Positions 58,143 through 64,000 of a stretch of 64,000 bases of DNA are shown piece by piece (within the stretch, counting starts at the first letter, position 1; each line of letters begins with the position of its first letter). Origin of the DNA: Olsenella_K sp036454645 (lineage in GTDB: Bacteria > Actinomycetota > Coriobacteriia > Coriobacteriales > Atopobiaceae); assembly GCA_036454645.1 (NCBI GenBank), contig JAZHSQ010000001.1:65015-129014 (forward strand), read 5' to 3'. Both the position numbers and the translations under genes were made by a program. Under the pieces are notes generated by a model. That model made no database searches and was not told the origin of the DNA. It saw only the letters and a program-made list of their open reading frames with translations.

Positions 58143-59230
58143 TGCGATTCATAGACTCCAGGCACGCCGGCCGCGCGGGCGTCACCCGCCGCGCGTTCGT
58201 GGAGGGGGCGGGCGCCGCGGGCGCCGCGCTGGCGCTCGCCGCCTGCGGCTCCTACGACAACTCCGGCGCCTCCGAGGCGGCCAAGGGCTCCTCGTCGGAC
58301 GCCTCCGCCTCCACGGGCGACTCCGGGCTGACCAAGATCAGCTTCTGCCTCGACTACACGCCCAACACCAACCACACGGGCATCTACGTGGCGCTCAACA
58401 AGGGCTACTTCAAGGACGCCGGCCTCGACGTGACCGTGATCCAGCCCGCGGACGGCTCGGCCGAGCAGGTCATCGGCTCCGGGCAGGCGCAGTTCGGCAT
58501 CTCCTACCAGGACTACATCGCCAACAGCCTCGCCTCCGACAGCCCCATGCCCATCGAGGCGCTCGCCGCCGTCATCCAGCACAACACCTCCGCGATCCTG
58601 AGCCGCAAGGCCGACGGCATCACCCGCTTCGCCGCCCTCGAGGGCCACACCTACACCACCTGGGAGATGCCGGTGGAGCAGGCAATGATGAAGCAGTGCG
58701 TCGAGCGCGACGGCGGCGACTGGGGCAAGGTCACGCTCGTGCCCTACGAGACCGACGACGACGTGGCCGGCCTGCAGGCGAACATGTACGACGCCGTGTG
58801 GGTCTACATGGCCTGGGCGGTCCAGAAGGCCCAGCTCGAGGGCGTCGACGTCAACTACTTCACCTTCGTCGACACCGACGAGACCTTCGACTACTACACC
58901 CCGGTCATCGCCGGCAACGACGACTTCGTCGCCGCCAACCCCGACGTGACCAAGGCGTTCGTCGCCGCCTGCAAGAAGGGCTACGAGTTCTGCGTCGAGA
59001 ACCCCGACGAGGCCGCCGACATCCTCTGCCAGGAGGTGCCGGAGCTCGACGCGGCGCTGGTCAGGCAGTCCCAGGCCTACCTCGCCGACCAGTACGTGGC
59101 CGACGCCTCGAGCTGGGGCGTCATCGACCCGGCGCGCTGGAGCCGCTTCTACCAGTGGCTGAACGACAAAGGCCTCGTGAAGAACCAGCTCGACGTGAAC
59201 GCCGGCTTCACGACCGAGTACCTGGCCTAG
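58139..59230 (+). CDS. thiY: Thiamine-precursor binding lipoprotein (ThiY/NMT1 type)
   Basis: A 363-residue lipoprotein of the NMT1/THI5-like family. The N-terminus has twin arginines (VTRRAFVEGAGAAGAALALAAC, Arg17-Arg18, lipid Cys36), so export may use the Tat route. The mature domain begins with LDYTPNTNHTGIYVALNKGYFKDAGLDVTVIQPADGS, very typical of ThiY. EQVIGSGQAQFGISYQDY follows. Ligand is probably formylaminopyrimidine or hydroxymethylpyrimidine; this is inferred from the family and TPP control. Confidence 0.92.
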   Translation: MMRFIDSRHAGRAGVTRRAFVEGAGAAGAALALAACGSYDNSGASEAAKGSSSDASASTGDSGLTKISFCLDYTPNTNHTGIYVALNKGYFKDAGLDVTVIQPADGSAEQVIGSGQAQFGISYQDYIANSLASDSPMPIEALAAVIQHNTSAILSRKADGITRFAALEGHTYTTWEMPVEQAMMKQCVERDGGDWGKVTLVPYETDDDVAGLQANMYDAVWVYMAWAVQKAQLEGVDVNYFTFVDTDETFDYYTPVIAGNDDFVAANPDVTKAFVAACKKGYEFCVENPDEAADILCQEVPELDAALVRQSQAYLADQYVADASSWGVIDPARWSRFYQWLNDKGLVKNQLDVNAGFTTEYLA

Positions 59231-59249
59231 CCGGCCTGGAGGGGGCGCC

Positions 59250-60059
59250 ATGGAGGACAGGGAGAAGGTGCCCGCAGCGGCGGGCGGCGACGGCGTGGCG
59301 GCGCTCGAGGCGCGCCACCTCACGCTCTCGTGGGACGGCGAGCACGTCGTGGTGAGCGACGTGAGCCTGAGGCTCGACCCCGGCGAGGTCGTCTGCATGG
59401 TCGGCAAGTCCGGCTGCGGCAAGACGACCATCCTCCACGCCCTCTCCGGCCTGACGACGCCCCGGGAGGGCAGGGTGCTCCTGCACGGCGAGGACGTGAC
59501 CGGCAAGCCGGGGCGCGTGAGCTACATGCTCCAGAAGGACCTGCTCCTGCCCTCCAAGACGATCGTCGACAACGTCTCGCTGCCCCTCGTGGTGCGCGGG
59601 ACGCCCAAGGCCGAGGCGCGCGCTAAGGCGGCGCCCCTCTTCGAGCGCTTCGGCCTGGCCGGCTGCGAGCGGCTGTGGCCCTCGCAGCTCTCGGGCGGCA
59701 TGCGGCAGCGCGCCGCCTTCCTGAGGACCTACCTCATGGGCAACGACGTGATGCTGCTCGACGAGCCCTTCTCGGCCCTCGACGCCCTGACCAGGGTGGA
59801 CATGCGCGACTGGTACTGCCGGATGGCCAAGGAGCTGAGGATCGCCACGCTCGCGATCACCCACGACGTGGACGAGGCCGTGAGCATGGCAAACAGGATC
59901 TACGTGCTGGAGGGGACGCCGTCGGCGGGCGACCCGAGCCACATCCGCGCGGAGCTCGAGGTGCCGCGGGGCGAGAGGGACCTGGGGTCCGCGGAGTTCG
60001 CCCTCACCGAGGGCTTCCTCGCCTGCAAGCGCCAGGTCCTGTCGCTCCTCGGCCGCTAG
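59250..60059 (+). CDS. thiZ: Thiamine-precursor ABC transporter ATPase (ThiZ type)
   Basis: A 269-residue ATPase of the NitT/TauT type. Walker A GKSGCGKTT, Q-loop MLQKDLLLPSKTIVDNVSLPL, signature LSGGMRQR, Walker B VMLLDEPFSALDALTR and ITHDVDEAVSMANRIYVL. Last gene of the TPP-regulated operon, 20 bases after thiY. GGAGGG precedes the ATG. Confidence 0.92.
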   Translation: MEDREKVPAAAGGDGVAALEARHLTLSWDGEHVVVSDVSLRLDPGEVVCMVGKSGCGKTTILHALSGLTTPREGRVLLHGEDVTGKPGRVSYMLQKDLLLPSKTIVDNVSLPLVVRGTPKAEARAKAAPLFERFGLAGCERLWPSQLSGGMRQRAAFLRTYLMGNDVMLLDEPFSALDALTRVDMRDWYCRMAKELRIATLAITHDVDEAVSMANRIYVLEGTPSAGDPSHIRAELEVPRGERDLGSAEFALTEGFLACKRQVLSLLGR

Positions 60060-60071
60060 AGGAGGGTGCGG

Positions 60072-60099
60072 GGCCGGCCCGGGTCCCCTGGCTCCGGCC
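60072..60099. terminator. Weak hairpin between convergent thiZ and thrE-like genes
   Basis: GGCCGG (60072-60077) and CCGGCC (60094-60099), a 6-bp stem with a 16-base loop, in the 45-base gap between the two stop codons. Confidence 0.3.
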
Positions 60100-60104
60100 G
60101 GCGC

Positions 60105-61538
60105 CTAGACCGTCTGCCGGAAGCGGCGGTCGGTCAGCGCGCGGGCGATAATGAGCCCCAGGGGCAGCGCCAGGACCATGAACGCCGCGTTGAAGAGCCA
60201 CGAGGCGCCGTCGGCGCTGTTGCCGAGGGCGAGGTGGTAGACGGCCCGGTACATGTAGAGGCCGGGCACCATGATCACGATGGACGGCACCGTGAGCGAT
60301 ATCCTGGGGTAGCCGACGCGGCGCTGGACGACGGAGGCGAGGAGCCCCGCCGCGAGCGCGCCCAGGAAGCTCGCGAGCGAGGGCGCGCAGCCGGCGAGGT
60401 CTACGAGCTCGAGCCTCAGCGTGTTAGAGACGGCGCCGATCGAGGCGGCCGTCGCGGCCATGCGGGGCGTGCTGTTGAACATCTGGGAGAAGCCGAAGAC
60501 GCCCACGAAGCTCATGGCCAGCCTGAGCAGGGCGCGCGCCAGCGGGTCGAGCGCCACCCCCTGCAGGTCGCCCGGGCCGAAGTCCATGAGGGTCGCCACG
60601 ACCCAGCCGGTGAAGGTCGCGGTCGTGATGATGACCAGGGCGTAGGTGATGCGCTCGATGCCGGAGCGCATGTCGGACTTGGCGAGGTCGATGCCGCCCG
60701 TGATCAGCGGGAAGCCCGGGATGATGAAGAGCATCGCGCAGATGTAGGCGGACTCGTGCAGCGGGCTCAGGCCGAAGAGCCGCTCGAGGAGCAGGTAGCT
60801 CGAGATGGCGGCCAGGCAGGCGAGCGCCACCGAGGCCATCACGTTGGGGATGAGCGAGACGCGCCGGTCGATCAGGTGGCGCCTGAACCAGTTGCCCGCG
60901 AGCGCGCCGACGAGCGAGACGAGCATCTCGACGGGGCCTCCCCCGAGCAGGAAGGTGAAGGCCGCGCAGGCGAAGCCCGAGGAGAGCCCGGCCTGGAGGG
61001 GGGTGTAGTTGCCCCTCATGGAGCAGATCCGGTCGAGGGCGGCGTGGGCCTCCGCGAGGGTCATGTCGTCGCGGTCGCAGAACTCGCGCACGAACCTGCT
61101 CAGGTGGTCGAGCCTGTCGGTGTTCACGCCCGTGGTGGGCAGGGAGTAGGAGGCGCTCGTGCGCTCGGGGCCGCGGGTGCAGGTGTAGCTGATCGACGTC
61201 AGCCCGGCGTCGACCGTGCAGGAGAGGGAGAGCTTGCGGGCGACCGCGTTCATCGACTCGATGACCCTCCAGGCGCCCGTCCCCGCCGAGAGCATCGAGA
61301 TGCCGACCCGGCCGACGAGGCGCGCCTGGTCGTCGAAGGTCGCCTCCGTGACGAGCGACGCCGGCTCGCCGCCGCCGTGCCACTCCGGGGCCATGCGGTG
61401 GCTGACGCTCGCGTCGTTGCAGGGGTAGCAGGCGCACAACCCCGTGCCGGCCGCGTCCCCGCAGGTGCCGTGCCCCTCGCCGGCGCCGTCCGCCGCCCTG
61501 GCCGCAGAACCTGACCCTGCCATCTCGGTGTCGCTCAT
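60105..61538 (-). CDS. ThrE-type threonine/serine exporter
   Basis: A 477-residue protein with a cytosolic N-terminal part (about 1-200) and about ten membrane segments. The N-terminal DUF1212-like domain shows ARLVGRVGISMLSAGTGAWRVIESMNAVARKLSL and the membrane part contains NYTPLQAGLSSGFACAAFTFLLGGG, LFIIPGFPLITGGIDLAKSDMRSGIERI and VPSIVIMVPGLYMYRAVY. Both ThrE halves are in one chain. It probably exports threonine or serine by proton motive force. Start at 61538 behind GGGAGGGG; the longer upstream frame is rejected. A Cys-rich bit (GTCGDAAGTGLCACYPC) near residue 30 is not typical. Confidence 0.88.
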   Translation of the reverse strand: MSDTEMAGSGSAARAADGAGEGHGTCGDAAGTGLCACYPCNDASVSHRMAPEWHGGGEPASLVTEATFDDQARLVGRVGISMLSAGTGAWRVIESMNAVARKLSLSCTVDAGLTSISYTCTRGPERTSASYSLPTTGVNTDRLDHLSRFVREFCDRDDMTLAEAHAALDRICSMRGNYTPLQAGLSSGFACAAFTFLLGGGPVEMLVSLVGALAGNWFRRHLIDRRVSLIPNVMASVALACLAAISSYLLLERLFGLSPLHESAYICAMLFIIPGFPLITGGIDLAKSDMRSGIERITYALVIITTATFTGWVVATLMDFGPGDLQGVALDPLARALLRLAMSFVGVFGFSQMFNSTPRMAATAASIGAVSNTLRLELVDLAGCAPSLASFLGALAAGLLASVVQRRVGYPRISLTVPSIVIMVPGLYMYRAVYHLALGNSADGASWLFNAAFMVLALPLGLIIARALTDRRFRQTV

Positions 61539-61600
61539 GAGGTGCCCCTCCCGTCGCCGCCGCGGCGGCACGTCGAACCGGTGCCGCCCGGGCGAAGGAA

Positions 61601-61645
61601 GGCCCGCCCGGGCCGTATAAGGGATACACCTCGCCCGGGCGGGCC
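61601..61645 (-). promoter_or_regulatory. 12-bp inverted repeat overlapping the thrE-like gene's leader/promoter
   Basis: GGCCCGCCCGGG (61601-61612) and CCCGGGCGGGCC (61634-61645) are perfect arms around a 21-base loop. The loop, on the minus strand, contains TGTATCCCTTATAC, the only AT-rich stretch and a possible -10. This looks like an operator over a promoter or a hairpin in the leader. The spacer 61539-61751 otherwise has no recognisable feature. Confidence 0.45.
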
Positions 61646-61751
61646 GCAACCGGCCCCCTGTATTGTTCACGAGACGTTGCCCGGCGCGCCGCCTGGGGAC
61701 GCGCCGGGGGCCGCGCGCAGCGCCGCGCCGAAGGCCGGGGGCAGAGCCCGC

Positions 61752-63035
61752 CTAGCTCGCCGACTGCGTGGAGGAGCTCCCGGAGGCGTCGCCCGTGGAG
61801 GTGCCGGAGCTCGAGCTGGAGCCGGAGGCTTCGCCCGCGCCCTTACCGTCGGAGGTCGTGGAGCCGTCGGAGCCGCTCGTCGATGTGCCGCTGCCGGAGC
61901 CGGAGGCGCTGGTCCCGCTGGAGCCGCCGGACGTGGAGGAGCCGGAGCCCGAGGTGCCCGTGGAGCCGGACGTGGTGGAGCCCGAGGCGGGGGAGCCCGT
62001 CGCGGTGCCCGTCGAGCCCGTGCCCGTGCCCGTGGTGGAGGAGCTGCCGGTGCCCGTGGCGCCCGTCGACGCGGAGTCGGTCGTGGCGCCCTGGGAGGTG
62101 CCGGCGTCGCCCGTGGAGGAGCCCGTCGTGGACCCGCCCTTCTCGGAGGCGCTCGTCTCGCCGGCGGCGGACTTGCCCGAGGAGGACGCCTCGTCGGTCG
62201 TCGTCGCGTCCTCGGTCCTGGAGGACGAGACGATCGGCTGGGTCTTGGGGCCGATGCCCGAGCCGCCGGTCGCGAAGGTCACGATGGCCGCGGTCGCCAG
62301 GACCACGGCGACGGACGCCACGACGGCGACCACGATGCCGCGCCTGCGCACCACGGCGGCGCGCGAGGCCTCGCGCCTCTCGACCGACTCGTGCATCTCG
62401 GGCGTGACGTAGGGGGTGCCGGAGTCGGCGACCTCGCCGTAGCACTGCGCGAGGGAGGTGCGCGTCGCGTCCCCGTCGAGCTGGCTGGAGTCCATCACGC
62501 CGTCGATCTGCGGGGAGCCGAGGCCCGAGCCGCTCGCGACGTCCTTGAGCTTCTCGCCCGCCTTGGAGGCCAGGCGGGTGTAGAGCTGGGTCGCGATGGA
62601 GGATATGCCGGCGCCGACGGCGATGCCGATGATCGAGCCGCCGATGCCGATGCTCGAGGAGAGCAGCAGCGAGGTCACCGCCGAGAGGACCGACCCGACG
62701 ACGAGCGAGATGGAGACGGGGCGGGAGTCTTCGGCGGGGTCCTGCTGGGAGGGGGCGGGCGCGCCCGACAGCGCCTGCTGGCCGGGGGCGGCGCCCTGGC
62801 CGTAAGGCGAGGCCTGGCCATAGGCCGCACGCTGGGTCGCGACGCCGGAGGCGCGCGTCACGTCCGGAGCCCCCTGCGCGCCGGACGCGCCCGCCCCGCC
62901 CTGGCGCAGGCGGACCCTGCGGGGCCGCTCGGCCCGCGCCCTCGTGGCCGCCGGCGCGCCTTGCGGCTGGGCGGCGCCCCAGCGCCTCGTCTCCTCGGCG
63001 CCGCTTCTCGACTGGTCATCAGTGTTCAAGGACAT
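61752..63035 (-). CDS. Membrane-anchored Ser/Thr/Gly-rich surface protein
   Basis: A 427-residue protein of unknown function. The N-terminal 105 residues are Arg/Gln/Ala-rich and probably cytosolic. A hydrophobic glycine-rich stretch follows (about 105-150, SVLSAVTSLLLSSSIGIGGSIIGIAVGAGISS). A linker holds YVTPEMHESVERREASRAAVVRRR, then a membrane helix (about 233-255), then about 165 residues almost only Ser, Thr, Gly, Ala and Asp. The tail may be an extended, possibly glycosylated stalk outside. No sorting signal is present. Good ribosome-binding site (AAGGAAGG). Confidence 0.75.
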   Translation of the reverse strand: MSLNTDDQSRSGAEETRRWGAAQPQGAPAATRARAERPRRVRLRQGGAGASGAQGAPDVTRASGVATQRAAYGQASPYGQGAAPGQQALSGAPAPSQQDPAEDSRPVSISLVVGSVLSAVTSLLLSSSIGIGGSIIGIAVGAGISSIATQLYTRLASKAGEKLKDVASGSGLGSPQIDGVMDSSQLDGDATRTSLAQCYGEVADSGTPYVTPEMHESVERREASRAAVVRRRGIVVAVVASVAVVLATAAIVTFATGGSGIGPKTQPIVSSSRTEDATTTDEASSSGKSAAGETSASEKGGSTTGSSTGDAGTSQGATTDSASTGATGTGSSSTTGTGTGSTGTATGSPASGSTTSGSTGTSGSGSSTSGGSSGTSASGSGSGTSTSGSDGSTTSDGKGAGEASGSSSSSGTSTGDASGSSSTQSAS

Positions 63036-63257
63036 GTGCCTTCCTTAGGTCGAATGAGCCACCCGTGAATTAGCTACCCAGTCTAGAGTGCCCCGCGACG
63101 GGGGCGGACGAGGCGCTAAAACCTCCCATAGCTCCTACATGTGCCCTGCTCGCAGGCCTCCCGGAGCGCTCGGGGCCAGGTCGGGGCAGGTGGCGGGCGC
63201 GCTCGCGCGCCGCTTGGATTGTGGGTGAAAACCCTATGACTCGCCCCACTCGGCGGC

Positions 63258-63263
63258 TATGAT
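63258..63263 (+). promoter_or_regulatory. Promoter -10 box TATGAT of fba
   Basis: TATGAT about 50 bases before the aldolase start, within GGCTATGATTAGG. The divergent region 63036-63310 has no other clear feature. Confidence 0.5.
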
Positions 63264-63310
63264 TAGGGGAGCGCGGCAGCACTGCCGTAGTCCCTATGTC
63301 AGGAGGTATC

Positions 63311-64000
63311 ATGCTCGTAAACGCAGCAGGCATGCTCAAGGCAGCCAAGGCGGGCCACTATGGGATCGCCGCCTTCAACACGAACGACCTCGAATGGACT
63401 CGCTCTATCCTGACCGCCGCCGAGGAGACCCAGTCCCCGGTCATCATCCAGTGCACCTCCGGTGCCGCCAAGTGGCAGAAGGGCTTCCAGGTCGTCGCCG
63501 ACGTCGTGCGCGACATGCTCGACTCCATGGACATCACCGTGCCCGTCGCCCTGCACCTCGACCACGGCTCCTACGAGGACTGCTTCAAGTGCATCGACGC
63601 CGGCTTCACCTCCATCATGTACGACGGCTCGCACGAGGCCGAGTTCCAGACCAACATCGACCACACCAAGGAGCTCGTGAAGCTCGCCCACCAGAAGGGC
63701 CTCTCCATCGAGGCCGAGGTCGGCGGCATCGGCGGCACCGAGGACGGCGTCACCGCCGAGGGCGAGCTGGCGGACCCCGAGCAGTGCGAGGCCATCGCCA
63801 ACCTGGGCGTCGACTTCCTGGCCTGCGGCATCGGCAACATCCACGGCCCGTACCCCGCGGACTGGAAGGGCCTGAACTTCGACCAGCTCGCCGCCATCCA
63901 GGAGAAGACCGGCGACCTGCCGCTCGTCCTGCACGGCGGCTCCGGCATCCCCAAGGAGCAGGTCCTCAAGGCCGTCTCCCTGGGCGTCGCCAAGATCAAC
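63311..64000 (+). CDS. fba: Class II fructose-bisphosphate aldolase, 3' truncated by the window
   Basis: 230 codons are visible and the frame is open at the right edge. MLVNAAGMLKAAKAGHYGIAAFNTNDLEWTRSIL is the N-terminal block, VALHLDHGSYEDCFKCIDAGFTSIMYDGS carries the zinc-binding His and the catalytic Asp, and SIEAEVGGIGGTEDG, GIGNIHGPYP and LHGGSGIPKEQV contain further metal and substrate residues. It cleaves fructose-1,6-bisphosphate in glycolysis. AGGAGG lies 4 bases before the ATG. The C-terminal third is outside the window. Confidence 0.96.
   Translation, partial: MLVNAAGMLKAAKAGHYGIAAFNTNDLEWTRSILTAAEETQSPVIIQCTSGAAKWQKGFQVVADVVRDMLDSMDITVPVALHLDHGSYEDCFKCIDAGFTSIMYDGSHEAEFQTNIDHTKELVKLAHQKGLSIEAEVGGIGGTEDGVTAEGELADPEQCEAIANLGVDFLACGIGNIHGPYPADWKGLNFDQLAAIQEKTGDLPLVLHGGSGIPKEQVLKAVSLGVAKIN

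Noticed and set aside
61768..62412. Plus-strand Pro/Glu/Val-rich frame opposite the Ser/Thr/Gly-rich gene
   Set aside because: It looks like a repetitive surface protein, but it is the reverse reading of a repetitive tail. The minus-strand frame has signal-like features, membrane segments and a good ribosome-binding site.

Overview
The window is about 70% G+C or more and looks like the chromosome of an anaerobic Gram-positive Actinomycetota, most likely a Coriobacteriia member of the Olsenella/Atopobium type. That placement is inference. It rests on very strong third-position GC, the Gram-positive envelope genes (AmaP/DUF2273/Asp23, MurT/GatD, LCP ligase), lipoproteins in place of periplasmic proteins, and an anaerobic (early cobalt insertion) cobalamin pathway. 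No transposase, integrase, phage gene, rRNA or tRNA was recognised. Two riboswitches (cobalamin, TPP) are clear.

Layout. 1-5279: peptide/nickel-type ABC importer (solute-binding protein cut by the left edge, two permeases, two ATPases). 5385-27774: a roughly 22-kb cobalamin regulon behind a cobalamin riboswitch. It starts with surface or exported proteins (a lipoprotein, a lipoprotein CbiK chelatase, a Cys-rich protein, a membrane-anchored beta-domain protein) and a BtuFCD-type importer. The corrin ring and nucleotide-loop enzymes follow: cbiD, cbiF, a cbiG-cbiH-cbiJ fusion, a cbiE-cbiT fusion, cbiA, cbiB, cobD, cbiP, cbiC, cobT, cobU, cobS and a cobU-like/cobC fusion. Most of these genes overlap by a few bases. 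CbiL, the precorrin-2 forming enzymes and a corrinoid adenosyltransferase are not here.

27933-33437: an orphan acidic protein on the minus strand, a membrane protein with a ricin-like domain, a 0.9-kb non-coding stretch rich in repeats, yebC, and a TPR membrane protein. 33590-37269: rfbA-rfbD-rfbB-rfbC for dTDP-L-rhamnose. 37498: an orphan small protein, followed by a non-coding block with a 180-bp palindromic element. 38315-41912 (minus): pstSCAB phosphate importer. 42403-46736: gap, glmS and a DUF3810-type membrane metalloprotease. 46891-49682: J-domain membrane protein and an LCP cell-wall glycopolymer ligase. 49839-56066: the amaP/DUF2273/asp23 envelope module, murT-gatD lipid II amidation, a ribokinase and an acyltransferase. 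56159 (minus): SRAP/YedK protein. 56824-60059: TPP riboswitch and a thiamine or precursor ABC importer with a thiamine-binding protein. 60105-63035 (minus): ThrE-type amino-acid exporter and a Ser/Thr/Gly-rich surface protein. 63311 to the edge: class II fructose-bisphosphate aldolase, cut by the window.

Most notable: (i) a lipoprotein CbiK with exported proteins and an importer at the head of the cobalamin operon; (ii) two CobU-like proteins that have each lost a different half of the canonical motifs; (iii) a recurring GAGAAGGAC / GEKDxR motif in linkers of unrelated proteins; (iv) several phased or concentric repeat elements in the long non-coding stretches. All coordinates and motif readings are by eye; no database search or folding program was run.
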